64,000 nucleotides of DNA from Pseudomonas corrugata (GTDB lineage Bacteria; Pseudomonadota; Gammaproteobacteria; Pseudomonadales; Pseudomonadaceae), in assembly GCF_001269905.1 (NCBI RefSeq), contig NZ_LHVK01000009.1, positions 310,001 through 374,000 on the forward strand, written 5' to 3'. A program made the position numbers and the translations under genes. How positions within the stretch are numbered: position 1 is the first letter of the stretch; each line of letters starts with the position of its first letter. Under the pieces are notes generated by a model, which worked only from the letters and a program-made list of their open reading frames with translations, was not told the DNA's origin and did not search any database. Below, piece after piece: positions 26,295-35,101 of the stretch.

Positions 26295-26338
26295 CGAATG
26301 GCTTTCCTTTCTATCTAAAGCTGTACGCTGGGTTCGGC

Positions 26339-27121
26339 TCAGGCGGAAACGCGAGGGATGGTGTCGTCGCCGCGCAGGGTGAAGATCTCGTACCCGGTCT
26401 CGGTCACCAGCAGGGTGTGCTCCCATTGGGCCGACAATTTGCGGTCCTTGGTGATGGCGGTCCAGCCGTCGCCCAGGACCTTGGTGTCGGCGCGCCCCTG
26501 GTTGATCATCGGCTCGATGGTGAAAGTCATGCCCGCCTGGAGCTCCATGCCGGTACCGGCGCGGCCGTAGTGCAGGATCTGCGGTTCTTCGTGGAAGACC
26601 TTGCCAATGCCGTGGCCGCAGAATTCACGCACTACCGAAAAGCCGTTCTTCTGCGCGTGTTTCTGGATCACTTCGCCGATGTCTCCCAGGCGGCAGCCCG
26701 GTTTCACCAGTTCGATGGCCATGTACATGCATTCCTGGGTGACTTTCGACAGGCGCTGGGCCCACTCCGGCACGTTGCCGACATGGAACATGCGGCTGGT
26801 GTCGCCGTGATAGCCATCCTTGATCACGGTGACGTCGATGTTCAGTGTGTCGCCATCCTTCAACGGTTTCTCGTTGGGAATGCCGTGGCAGACCACATGG
26901 TTGATCGAGGTGCAGATCGACTTGGGGAAGCCCTTGTAGTTGAGCGGCGCCGGAATGGCTTTCTGCTCGTTGACAATGTAGTCGTGGCAGATACGGTCCA
27001 GCTCTTCGGTGGTCACGCCCGGCTTGACGTAATCGGCGATCATTTCCAGCACATCGGCGGCAAGTTTGCCGGCGACGCGCATTTTTGCGATGTCCTCGGG
27101 AGTCTTGAGGGTGACGGTCAT
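26339..27121 (-). CDS. map: methionine aminopeptidase, type I
   Basis: A 260-residue cytosolic metallopeptidase removing N-terminal methionine from nascent proteins. ATG 27121 (MTVTLKTPEDI); the longer open frame upstream is intergenic. Metal ligands read as Asp96, Asp107, His170, Glu203 and Glu234, and His79 is the substrate-contact histidine, all conserved in M24A enzymes. It is divergent from rpsB, an arrangement shared by many proteobacteria, and begins the leftward map-glnD-dapC series. Confidence 0.96.
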   Translation of the reverse strand: MTVTLKTPEDIAKMRVAGKLAADVLEMIADYVKPGVTTEELDRICHDYIVNEQKAIPAPLNYKGFPKSICTSINHVVCHGIPNEKPLKDGDTLNIDVTVIKDGYHGDTSRMFHVGNVPEWAQRLSKVTQECMYMAIELVKPGCRLGDIGEVIQKHAQKNGFSVVREFCGHGIGKVFHEEPQILHYGRAGTGMELQAGMTFTIEPMINQGRADTKVLGDGWTAITKDRKLSAQWEHTLLVTETGYEIFTLRGDDTIPRVSA

Positions 27122-27246
27122 ACAGGCTCTCTCTGCGCCCGGCGGCGCTGTTCGAAACGAAATGGGCGGCGGATGATGACCAGCACGGCCCTGAAAACGC
27201 GATTCTAACAGACGAACAGTACAAAGAACTGCCCAGGCCGAACTCA

Positions 27247-27360
27247 GTGGCGAGGGGGAGGGGGGGAAGCAAAGCTTGCTCGCGACCCAGGCGACTCGAT
27301 TTCTGAGGGACCGCATAGGCTTCATCGCGGGCAAGCCTTGCTCCCACAATCCCTCGCCAC
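27247..27360. repeat. REPIN (27262-27347) nested inside a second repeat type
   Basis: The inner element ends CATCGCGGGCAAGCCTTGCT plus CCCAC on the right and has a decayed left arm GGGGGAAGCAAAGCTTGCTC. It is flanked by GTGGCGAGGGGGA (27247-27259) and TCCCTCGCCAC (27350-27360), the two arms of the TGTGGCGAGGGG repeat seen uninterrupted at 17453-17482. Confidence 0.75.
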
Positions 27361-27380
27361 AGAGGATTTCAGAATCCGTA

Positions 27381-27409
27381 TTCCGTTTTCGCCCTTGCTG
27401 TGGTATAAA
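27381..27409 (+). promoter_or_regulatory. rpsB promoter
   Basis: TTCCGT (27381-27386), 17-base spacer, TATAAA (27404-27409). The resulting leader of about 135 bases before rpsB contains GGGGATGACCCC-like pairing near 27423. Ribosomal protein S2 leaders are autoregulated in gammaproteobacteria, so translational feedback is plausible here. Confidence 0.5.
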
Positions 27410-27551
27410 ATGCGCCGCTTTCCGGGGATGACCCCGTGAGCTTAAATCCACACACGTGTCGACACGATGACCTGGGTGCCTTCGGCTTATACAGCTGCTG
27501 GTTGGTCATTGGGATACGTGGAGGCCAAACCCGACTTATCAAGGAACTATC

Positions 27552-28289
27552 ATGTCCCAAGTCAACATGCGCGATATGCTGAAGGCCGGTGTGCACTTCG
27601 GTCACCAGACCCGTTACTGGAACCCGAAAATGGGCAAGTACATTTTCGGCGCGCGTAACAAGATCCACATCATCAACCTTGAAAAAACCCTGCCGATGTT
27701 CAACGAAGCACTGACCTTCGTAGAGCGCCTGGCCCAGGGCAAAAACAAGATTCTGTTCGTCGGCACCAAGCGTTCCGCTGGCAAGATCGTTGCTGAAGAA
27801 GCAGCACGTTGCGGTTCGCCGTACGTCGATCACCGCTGGTTGGGCGGCATGCTGACCAACTTCAAGACCATCCGCGCTTCCATCAAGCGTCTGCGTGATC
27901 TTGAAGTCCAGTCCGAAGACGGCACTTTCGCCAAGCTGACCAAGAAAGAAGCGCTGATGCGCACTCGCGATCTTGAGAAGCTGGACCGCTCCCTGGGTGG
28001 TATCAAGGACATGGGCGGTCTGCCTGACGCGCTGTTCGTGATCGACGTTGACCACGAGCGCATCGCGATCACCGAAGCCAACAAGCTGGGTATCCCGGTC
28101 ATCGGCGTTGTCGATACCAACAGCAGCCCGGAAGGCGTTGACTACATCATCCCAGGCAACGATGACGCCATCCGCGCCATCCAGCTGTACATGGGTTCGA
28201 TGGCTGACGCTGTTATCCGTGGTCGCAACAATGTTCAAGGCGGCACCGAAGTCTTCGCTGAAGAAGCTCCGGCAGCAGCCGCTGAGTAA
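27552..28289 (+). CDS. rpsB: 30S ribosomal protein S2
   Basis: A 245-residue ribosomal protein. The N-terminus MSQVNMRDMLKAGVHFGHQT, the GTKRSAGKIVAEEA segment and VDTNSSPEGVDYIIPGNDDA are characteristic of S2. S2 joins the 30S subunit late and contacts S1 at the neck. Codon use is strongly biased as expected for a highly expressed gene. It is the first gene of the rpsB-tsf pair, with an attenuating terminator between them. Confidence 0.98.
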   Translation: MSQVNMRDMLKAGVHFGHQTRYWNPKMGKYIFGARNKIHIINLEKTLPMFNEALTFVERLAQGKNKILFVGTKRSAGKIVAEEAARCGSPYVDHRWLGGMLTNFKTIRASIKRLRDLEVQSEDGTFAKLTKKEALMRTRDLEKLDRSLGGIKDMGGLPDALFVIDVDHERIAITEANKLGIPVIGVVDTNSSPEGVDYIIPGNDDAIRAIQLYMGSMADAVIRGRNNVQGGTEVFAEEAPAAAAE

Positions 28290-28317
28290 TTGACGCCCTG
28301 GCGTTGACTCAGTAAGC

Positions 28318-28342
28318 AAAAAGGGGGCTTGGCCCCCTTTTT
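28318..28342 (+). terminator. terminator between rpsB and tsf
   Basis: AAAAAGGGGGC and GCCCCCTTTTT form a symmetric hairpin with a U-tract, 29 bases after the rpsB stop. Since tsf follows in the same direction, it probably gives partial read-through and sets the S2 to EF-Ts ratio. Confidence 0.85.
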
Positions 28343-28482
28343 GCCACCTCGAAAACCATTTGTCGCCAGCGCAGCTACCTGTTTGTAATCTGCCGCGGTC
28401 TATAAGCAGTGGTTTTCAGGAAGAATTGATCGCCCGTTCGATCGGGTGGAATGGTTGAAAACCTATCCAAGAGGATTTTGAA

Positions 28483-29349
28483 ATGGCAGAGATTACTGCA
28501 GCGTTGGTCAAAGAACTGCGCGAGCGTACCGGCGAAGGCATGATGGACTGCAAGAAAGCCTTGACCAAGGCTGGCGGCGACATCGAGAAAGCCATTGATG
28601 ACATGCGCGCTTCGGGCGCCATCAAGGCTGCCAAGAAGGCTGGCAACGTTGCCGCTGAAGGCGCCATCGCCATCAAGGACGACGGTAAGGCCGCCGTTCT
28701 GCTGGAAGTGAACTCCCAGACCGACTTCCTGGCTCTGCAGGACGACTTCAAGGCATTCGTCGCTGCCAGCGTCGACAAGGCCTTCGCTGACAAACTGACC
28801 GACGCAGCGCCGCTGATCGAAGCTCAGGAACAAGCGCGCCTGGTACTGGTTGGCAAGACCGGCGAGAACGTCAACATCCGTCGTCTGGTTCGCGTTGAAG
28901 GTGACGTGGTCGGTACTTACCTGCACGGCAACAAGATTGGTGTGGCTGTCGTCCTCAAGGGCGGTGACACCGAGCTGGCGAAAGACATCGCCATGCACGT
29001 GGCAGCGACCAACCCTGAATTCCTGCTGCCTTCGGACGTTTCGCCTGAAGCGATCGAGCGCGAAAAAGGCGTTTTCCTGCAGTTGAACGAAGAGAAGCTC
29101 AAGGGCAAGCCTGCCGACATCGCCGAGAAGATGGTGGCCGGTCGTATCTCCAAGTTCCTGGCTGAAGCCAGCCTGGTTGAGCAGGCGTTCGTCAAGAACC
29201 CTGAAGTCAAGGTCGGTGACCTGGCGAAGAAAGCCGGTGCTGAAATCGTCTCCTTCACCTACTTCAAAGTAGGCGATGGCATCGAGAAGCCGGTCGACAA
29301 CTTCGCTGAAGAAGTTGCCGCCCAGGTAGCAGCTGCCAGCAAGCAATAA
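28483..29349 (+). CDS. tsf: elongation factor Ts
   Basis: A 288-residue guanine nucleotide exchange factor for EF-Tu. The N-terminal module has the signature ELRERTGEGMMDCKKAL (with the TDF-containing QTDFLALQDDF near residue 82), followed by the core subdomains and the C-terminal module. ATG 28483 is preceded by GAGGA. Strong codon bias matches rpsB. Confidence 0.98.
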   Translation: MAEITAALVKELRERTGEGMMDCKKALTKAGGDIEKAIDDMRASGAIKAAKKAGNVAAEGAIAIKDDGKAAVLLEVNSQTDFLALQDDFKAFVAASVDKAFADKLTDAAPLIEAQEQARLVLVGKTGENVNIRRLVRVEGDVVGTYLHGNKIGVAVVLKGGDTELAKDIAMHVAATNPEFLLPSDVSPEAIEREKGVFLQLNEEKLKGKPADIAEKMVAGRISKFLAEASLVEQAFVKNPEVKVGDLAKKAGAEIVSFTYFKVGDGIEKPVDNFAEEVAAQVAAASKQ

Positions 29350-29375
29350 GACAGGTTTTTACAACTGTCGCCCAG

Positions 29376-29409
29376 AAGAGGCTGCCCGCTCACGCGCGCA
29401 GCCTCTTTT
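29376..29409 (+). terminator. terminator after tsf
   Basis: AAGAGGCTGC and GCAGCCTCTT form a ten-base perfect stem with a 12-base loop, followed by TTC. It closes the rpsB-tsf unit; pyrH begins a new unit 150 bases on. Confidence 0.8.
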
Positions 29410-29562
29410 CGGATGAGGATGCCGATTTTTATTGGTTTCCTGTCGGAACTGGCTTACAAAGCCGTGTTCCGATGGCGCTGTGTCAGCGTCACGCTAGAGT
29501 GAGAGCAGGCTGCAAACAGTCTGCCAAGAATTTTCGTAAATACGCCGCAGGAGAGATTCGCA

Positions 29563-30306
29563 ATGGCTCAGCAGGGCAGTGGTTATCAGGCTCGCTATAA
29601 ACGCATTCTACTCAAGCTTAGCGGCGAGGCCCTGATGGGCTCGGAAGAGTTCGGGATCGATCCGAAGGTGCTGGACCGTATGGCCCTCGAAGTGGGTCAG
29701 TTGGTCGGGATCGGCGTTCAGGTCGGTCTGGTCATCGGCGGCGGCAATCTGTTCCGTGGTGCGGCGCTGAGCGCGGCCGGCATGGATCGGGTTACGGGCG
29801 ACCACATGGGCATGCTGGCCACTGTGATGAATGCCCTGGCTATGCGCGACGCCTTGGAGCGTGCCAATATCTCGGCCATCGTGATGTCGGCCATTTCCAT
29901 GGTTGGCGTGACTGATCACTATGATCGCCGCAAAGCCATGCGCCACCTCAACGCCAAGGAAGTGGTGATTTTTGCCGCCGGTACCGGTAATCCGTTCTTT
30001 ACCACGGATTCGGCGGCCTGCTTGCGAGCGATCGAAATCGATGCCGATGTCGTGCTCAAGGCAACCAAGGTCGATGGTGTGTACACCGCCGACCCGTTCA
30101 AGGACCCGCATGCCGAGAAGTTCGATCATCTGACCTACGATGAAGTGCTGGATCGCAAGCTGGGGGTCATGGATCTGACGGCTATCTGTCTGTGCCGCGA
30201 CCACAAGATGCCATTGCGTGTCTTCAACATGAACAAGCCCGGTGCCCTGCTGAATATCGTGCATGGTGGCGCCGAAGGAACCCTGATCGAGGAAGTTCAA
30301 CAATGA
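29563..30306 (+). CDS. pyrH: uridylate kinase (UMP kinase)
   Basis: A 247-residue hexameric kinase making UDP from UMP. The amino-acid kinase fold is shown by RILLKLSGEALMG near residue 14, VIGGGNLFRG near 62, and GTGNPFFTTDSAACLRAIEI near 145. It starts at ATG 29563 with GGAGAG upstream. The stop overlaps the frr start (ATGA), and together with uppS and cdsA it forms a conserved rightward transcript. Confidence 0.97.
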   Translation: MAQQGSGYQARYKRILLKLSGEALMGSEEFGIDPKVLDRMALEVGQLVGIGVQVGLVIGGGNLFRGAALSAAGMDRVTGDHMGMLATVMNALAMRDALERANISAIVMSAISMVGVTDHYDRRKAMRHLNAKEVVIFAAGTGNPFFTTDSAACLRAIEIDADVVLKATKVDGVYTADPFKDPHAEKFDHLTYDEVLDRKLGVMDLTAICLCRDHKMPLRVFNMNKPGALLNIVHGGAEGTLIEEVQQ

Positions 30307-30860
30307 TCAACGAAATCAAGAAAGACGCTGAGCAGCGCATGCAGAAGTCCGTGGAGTCTCTGGCGCACAACTTCGGTCGCATCCGTACCGGCCAGGCACA
30401 CCCGAGCATCCTCGAAGGTGTGATGGTGCCTTACTACGGCTCCGATACCCCGATCAAGCAAGTGGCCAACATCACTGTCAAGGACGCGCGCACCCTGCAA
30501 GTCGTGGCTTTCGAGCGCAACATGCTCGCCGCGGTCGACAAGGCTATCGGTAGTGCCGGTTTGAACCTGAACCCGACCAACCTGGGTGAGTTGCTGCTGA
30601 TCTCCATGCCGGCCCTGACTGAAGAAACCCGCAAGGGCTTCACCAAGCAGGCTCGCGATGTGGCTGAAGATGCCCGTGTCGCTGTGCGCAACATCCGCCG
30701 CGACGCCAACAGCCAGTTGAAGGACCTGGTCAAGGAAAAGGAAATCAGCGAAGACGAAGAGCGTCGCGCCACTGGCGAAATCGATGACCTGACCAAAAAA
30801 TATGTGGCTAAGATCGATGCGGATTTGGCACAGAAAGAAAAAGACCTGATGGCCGTATAA
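30303..30860 (+). CDS. frr: ribosome recycling factor
   Basis: A 185-residue tRNA-mimic that splits post-termination ribosomes with EF-G. Start at ATG 30303 inside the pyrH stop. Visible family segments are SLAHNFGRIRTGQAHPSILE near residue 19, the conserved NLNPTNLGELLLISMPALTE near 82, and the helical DANSQLKDLVKEKEISEDEE near 137. The two-domain L-shape is intact in length. Confidence 0.97.
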   Translation: MINEIKKDAEQRMQKSVESLAHNFGRIRTGQAHPSILEGVMVPYYGSDTPIKQVANITVKDARTLQVVAFERNMLAAVDKAIGSAGLNLNPTNLGELLLISMPALTEETRKGFTKQARDVAEDARVAVRNIRRDANSQLKDLVKEKEISEDEERRATGEIDDLTKKYVAKIDADLAQKEKDLMAV

Positions 30861-30873
30861 GGGTCTCGTTTTC

Positions 30874-31629
30874 ATGGATAAGACCAAGCAGGCCGCGTCG
30901 TTCGCGGTGCCGCGCCACGTAGCGATCATCATGGACGGCAACAACCGCTGGGCCAAGAAACGCTTCATGCCCGGTGTCGCCGGGCATAAGGCGGGGGTCG
31001 ATGCGGTTCGCGCGGTCATCGAGGTGTGCGCCGAGGCTGGCGTCGAGGTGCTGACCCTGTTCGCGTTCTCCAGCGAAAACTGGCAGCGTCCGGCCGACGA
31101 GGTCAGTGCCTTGATGGAGTTGTTCCTCAAGGCCTTGCGTCGTGAGGCCAAGCGTCTCAACGAAAACAGCATCAGTCTGCGCATCATCGGTGATCGCTCG
31201 CGGTTTCATCCGGAGTTGCAGGCTGCGATGCGCGAGGCCGAAGCCGCGACGGCCGGCGCTGACCGCTTTGTCCTGCAGATTGCCGCCAACTACGGCGGTC
31301 AGTGGGACATAGCCCAGGCTGCCCAGCGGCTGGCGCGGGAAGTCCAGGCCGGGCACTTGCGGCCGGAAGACATCACGCCGGAACTGCTACAGACCTGTCT
31401 GGCTACGGGTGACCTGCCGCTGCCGGATCTGTGCATCCGTACCGGTGGCGAACATCGCATCAGCAATTTTCTCCTTTGGCAGCTGGCTTACGCCGAGCTG
31501 TACTTCTCCGACCTGTTCTGGCCGGACTTCAAACACGAAGCCATGCGCGTTGCGCTGGCCGATTTCGCTTCCCGTCAGCGTCGTTTCGGTAAAACGAGCG
31601 AGCAGATCGAAGCTGGAGCCCGGGTTTAA
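30874..31629 (+). CDS. uppS: undecaprenyl diphosphate synthase
   Basis: A 251-residue cis-prenyltransferase producing C55-PP, the lipid carrier for peptidoglycan and O-antigen. The catalytic region is HVAIIMDGNNRWAKKR near residue 16 (the motif Asp carries Mg and diphosphate). FAFSSENWQRP near 69, and the C-terminal DLCIRTGGEHRISNFLLWQL near 185 (residues contacting IPP) are present. The stop TAA shares a base with the cdsA ATG (TAATG). Confidence 0.97.
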   Translation: MDKTKQAASFAVPRHVAIIMDGNNRWAKKRFMPGVAGHKAGVDAVRAVIEVCAEAGVEVLTLFAFSSENWQRPADEVSALMELFLKALRREAKRLNENSISLRIIGDRSRFHPELQAAMREAEAATAGADRFVLQIAANYGGQWDIAQAAQRLAREVQAGHLRPEDITPELLQTCLATGDLPLPDLCIRTGGEHRISNFLLWQLAYAELYFSDLFWPDFKHEAMRVALADFASRQRRFGKTSEQIEAGARV

Positions 31630-32435
31630 TGCTCAAACAACGAATCATCACTGCACTGATCCTGCTGCCCATCGCCCTGGGTGGGTTCTTCCTGCTTGAC
31701 GGTGCGGGTTTCGCCCTGTTCATTGGGTTGGTCGTGACGCTGGGGGCGTGGGAATGGGCGCGGCTGGCGGGTTTCGCCGCGCAGTCGGCCCGTGTGATCT
31801 ATGCCGCAGTCGTGGCGGCCATGCTGTTCGTCATGTACGTGGTGCCCGGTATTGCGCCCTGGGTGCTGGGCGCTTCGGTGCTATGGTGGGCGACGGCGAC
31901 CTTCCTGGTATTGACCTACCCCCACACGACCCATCACTGGTCCAACGCCGCGACCAAGCTGTTGATCGGCCTGTTGATCCTGCTGCCGGCCTGGCAGGGG
32001 CTCATCTGGATCAAACAAGGTGCGCTGGGTAACTGGCAGATCATGGCCGTGATGGTGCTGGTCTGGGGGGCCGATGTCGGGGCTTACTTCTCCGGCAAGG
32101 CATTCGGCAAGCGCAAGCTCGCGCCTAAGGTCAGTCCCGGCAAGAGCTGGGAAGGGGTCTACGGTGGTCTGGCCCTGAGCCTGGTCATTACGACGATCGT
32201 CGGTGTCATGCGGGAATGGACGGCCGGCCAGTTGCTGATCGGTCTGTTTGGCGCCGCCCTGATTGTCTTTGTCTCGGTGGTCGGGGACCTGACCGAAAGC
32301 ATGTTCAAGCGCCAGTCCGGCATCAAGGACAGCAGCAACCTGCTGCCTGGTCACGGCGGCGTGCTGGATCGTATCGACAGCCTTACCGCCGCAGTCCCGA
32401 TCTTTGCTGTGCTGCTGTGGATGGCGGCATCGTGA
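31629..32435 (+). CDS. cdsA: phosphatidate cytidylyltransferase
   Basis: A 268-residue polytopic inner-membrane enzyme making CDP-diacylglycerol from CTP and phosphatidic acid. About seven or eight hydrophobic segments are visible from residue 6 onward. The CDS signature is in the C-terminal third: GDLTESMFKRQSGIKDSSNL, followed by LPGHGGVLDRIDSL. Downstream dxr starts within its stop codon. Confidence 0.96.
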   Translation: MLKQRIITALILLPIALGGFFLLDGAGFALFIGLVVTLGAWEWARLAGFAAQSARVIYAAVVAAMLFVMYVVPGIAPWVLGASVLWWATATFLVLTYPHTTHHWSNAATKLLIGLLILLPAWQGLIWIKQGALGNWQIMAVMVLVWGADVGAYFSGKAFGKRKLAPKVSPGKSWEGVYGGLALSLVITTIVGVMREWTAGQLLIGLFGAALIVFVSVVGDLTESMFKRQSGIKDSSNLLPGHGGVLDRIDSLTAAVPIFAVLLWMAAS

Positions 32436-33622
32436 GTCGCCCCCAGCAGATCACCGTCCTTGGCGCTACCGGGTCGATCGGCCTGAGTACGCTGGACGTC
32501 ATCGGCCGGCATCCGGAGCGTTATCAGGTGTTCGCCCTCAGCGGCTTCACGCGTCTGAGCGAGCTGCTGGCTTTGTGCATTCGTCACACCCCGCGGTTTG
32601 CCGTGGTGCCCGAGACTGGCGCAGCACGGGCGCTGCAGGATGAGCTGCGTGCAGCTGGTCTGCAGACCCGCGTACTGGTGGGAGAGGAGGGGCTGTGCGA
32701 AGTGGCCTCCGATCCTGAAGTCGATGCGGTGATGGCGGCGATTGTCGGTGCTGCGGGCCTGCGCCCGACGCTGGCAGCGGTGGAGGCCGGCAAGAAGATC
32801 CTGTTGGCCAACAAAGAAGCGCTGGTCATGTCCGGCGCGTTGTTCATGCAGGCAGTGGGCAAAAGTGGTTCGGTACTGCTGCCGATCGACAGTGAACATA
32901 ATGCGATTTTTCAATGCATGCCGCGGGATTTCTCCCGTGGCCTGGGTGCTGTGGGTGTTCGGCGGATCTTGCTGACAGCTTCCGGCGGTCCGTTCCGGCA
33001 GACACCGCTGACAGAATTGGAGCATGTTTCACCCGAACAGGCCTGTGCCCATCCGAACTGGTCCATGGGACGCAAGATTTCCGTGGATTCGGCCAGCATG
33101 ATGAACAAGGGGCTTGAGCTGATCGAGGCTTGCTGGCTTTTCGATGCCAGGCCGTCCCAGGTCGAAGTGGTCATTCATCCTCAGAGCGTGATCCACTCTC
33201 TGGTGGACTATGTAGATGGTTCGGTACTGGCCCAATTGGGCAATCCGGACATGCGCACACCCATCGCCAACGCGCTGGCCTGGCCGGATCGAATCGATTC
33301 GGGTGTGGCGCCGCTGGACCTGTTTGCCGTCGCCCGCCTGGATTTCCAGGCCCCCGATGAGCAGCGCTTCCCTTGCCTGCGCCTGGCGCGGCAGGCGGCC
33401 GAGGCAGGCAACAGTGCCCCGGCCATGCTGAACGCCGCCAATGAGGTGGCGGTGGCCGCGTTTCTCGATGGACGTGTCCGTTACCTCGAGATCGCGAGTA
33501 TCATCGAGGAAGTCTTGAATCTCGAGGCCGTGGTTGCCCTCGATGACCTCGACGCAGTGTTCACCGTGGATGCTCGGGCCCGCGAGCTGGCGGGTCAGTG
33601 GTTGAGGCGCCACGGACGTTGA
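32432..33622 (+). CDS. dxr: 1-deoxy-D-xylulose 5-phosphate reductoisomerase
   Basis: A 396-residue enzyme making 2-C-methyl-D-erythritol 4-phosphate, step two of the MEP pathway. The start is GTG 32432, overlapping the cdsA stop (GTGA); the longer frame upstream is the cdsA gene in another frame. The NADPH site is TVLGATGSIGLSTLDVI near residue 8. Metal/substrate contacts lie in LLPIDSEHNAIFQ near 147 and ISVDSASMMNKGLELIEA near 215. Other MEP genes in this window are ispD and ispF. Confidence 0.96.
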   Translation: MSRPQQITVLGATGSIGLSTLDVIGRHPERYQVFALSGFTRLSELLALCIRHTPRFAVVPETGAARALQDELRAAGLQTRVLVGEEGLCEVASDPEVDAVMAAIVGAAGLRPTLAAVEAGKKILLANKEALVMSGALFMQAVGKSGSVLLPIDSEHNAIFQCMPRDFSRGLGAVGVRRILLTASGGPFRQTPLTELEHVSPEQACAHPNWSMGRKISVDSASMMNKGLELIEACWLFDARPSQVEVVIHPQSVIHSLVDYVDGSVLAQLGNPDMRTPIANALAWPDRIDSGVAPLDLFAVARLDFQAPDEQRFPCLRLARQAAEAGNSAPAMLNAANEVAVAAFLDGRVRYLEIASIIEEVLNLEAVVALDDLDAVFTVDARARELAGQWLRRHGR

Positions 33623-33674
33623 AGCTGCGGTACGTTAGCCGGGGCTGCCCTGGACAGGATTGCGGAGAAAACAG

Positions 33675-35027
33675 ATGAGCGCGCTCTATATGATTGTCGG
33701 CACCCTGGTTGCGTTGGGTGTGCTGGTCACTTTTCACGAATTCGGTCATTTCTGGGTCGCCCGTCGCTGTGGCGTGAAGGTCCTGCGTTTTTCCGTCGGC
33801 TTTGGCATGCCCTTGCTGCGCTGGCATGACAAGAAGGGCACCGAATTCGTTGTGGCCGCCATCCCGCTGGGCGGTTACGTGAAAATGCTCGACGAGCGTG
33901 AAGGCGAAGTGCCCGCCGATCAGCTCGATCAATCCTTCAATCGCAAGACTGTCCGGCAGCGCATTGCCATCGTGGCGGCGGGGCCGATCGCCAACTTCCT
34001 GCTGGCCATGGTGTTCTTCTGGGCGCTGGCCATGTTGGGTAGCGAGCAGGTACGTCCTGTCATCGGCGCGGTCGAGGCTGGCAGCGTCGCGGCCCGGGCG
34101 GGATTGAGCGCGGGAGAGGAAATCGTTGCCATCGACGGCGAGCCGACTTCCGGTTGGGCTGCCGTCAACCTGCAACTCGTGCGCCGCCTGGGTGAAAGCG
34201 GTTCGTTGAAGTTGATGGTGCGCGAGCAGGGCTCGGCAACGGATTCTCCGCGGGAACTGGTGCTGGACAACTGGCTCAAGGGGGCCGATGAGCCGGATCC
34301 GATCCGTTCCCTGGGCATTCGCCCGTGGCGTCCGGCGCTGCCGCCGGTGCTGGCCGAACTTGATCCGAAGGGGCCGGCTCGGGCTGCCGGGCTCAAGACC
34401 GGTGATCGTCTGTTGGCCGTTGACGGCCAGTCGGTCAGTGACTGGCAGCAGGTGGTTGATGCGGTTCGTGTACGTCCTGATACCAAAATTGTGCTGCGCG
34501 TCGAGCGCGACGGTGCTCCAATCGACGTCCCGGTGACCCTGGCCGCCCGCGACGAGAGCAAGACGCCGGCAGGTTACCTGGGGGCGGGCGTCAAGGCTGT
34601 CGACTGGCCGCCGGAGATGATCCGCGAGGTCAGTTTCGGCCCGGTTGCGGCGATTGGCGAAGGTGCGCGTCGTACGTGGACCATGAGTGTCCTGACCCTC
34701 GACTCACTGAAGAAAATGTTGTTCGGCGAGCTCTCGGTAAAAAACTTGAGTGGACCGATAACCATTGCTAAAGTGGCGGGCGCTTCTGCCCAGTCGGGCG
34801 TTGTTGATTTCCTGAATTTCCTTGCTTATCTGAGCATTAGCCTGGGGGTTCTGAATTTGCTGCCCATCCCGGTACTGGATGGGGGGCATCTGCTGTTTTA
34901 TCTGATCGAGTGGGCGCGTGGTCGTCCCTTGTCGGATCGGGTTCAAGGTTGGGGGATACAGATCGGTATCAGCTTGGTGGTCGGGGTGATGTTGCTTGCC
35001 CTGGTCAACGATCTGGGTCGTCTGTAA
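33675..35027 (+). CDS. rseP: site-2 intramembrane zinc protease
   Basis: A 450-residue inner-membrane metalloprotease (RseP; MucP in P. aeruginosa) that cuts anti-sigma factors of the envelope stress response. ATG 33675. The HEFGH zinc motif is at residues 21-25 (His21, Glu22, His25) inside TM1. Two periplasmic PDZ domains fill roughly 115-200 and 205-300. The second catalytic motif lies in LLPIPVLDGGHLLFYLIEW near 402. It sits next to bamA and skp, so outer-membrane assembly and its stress sensor are linked. Confidence 0.96.
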   Translation: MSALYMIVGTLVALGVLVTFHEFGHFWVARRCGVKVLRFSVGFGMPLLRWHDKKGTEFVVAAIPLGGYVKMLDEREGEVPADQLDQSFNRKTVRQRIAIVAAGPIANFLLAMVFFWALAMLGSEQVRPVIGAVEAGSVAARAGLSAGEEIVAIDGEPTSGWAAVNLQLVRRLGESGSLKLMVREQGSATDSPRELVLDNWLKGADEPDPIRSLGIRPWRPALPPVLAELDPKGPARAAGLKTGDRLLAVDGQSVSDWQQVVDAVRVRPDTKIVLRVERDGAPIDVPVTLAARDESKTPAGYLGAGVKAVDWPPEMIREVSFGPVAAIGEGARRTWTMSVLTLDSLKKMLFGELSVKNLSGPITIAKVAGASAQSGVVDFLNFLAYLSISLGVLNLLPIPVLDGGHLLFYLIEWARGRPLSDRVQGWGIQIGISLVVGVMLLALVNDLGRL

Positions 35028-35101
35028 CGCTTCGCTGAATTGCGAATCTGCCGCATTTTGCGGCAGTTTGTTTATTGCCAGTTGGAATAAGAAAGGACTT
35101 C

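Noticed and set aside
27122..27451. N-terminal extension of map (110 residues)
   Set aside because: The extension reads through promoter and repeat DNA; type I MetAP starts close to M-T-V-T-L-K at 27121.
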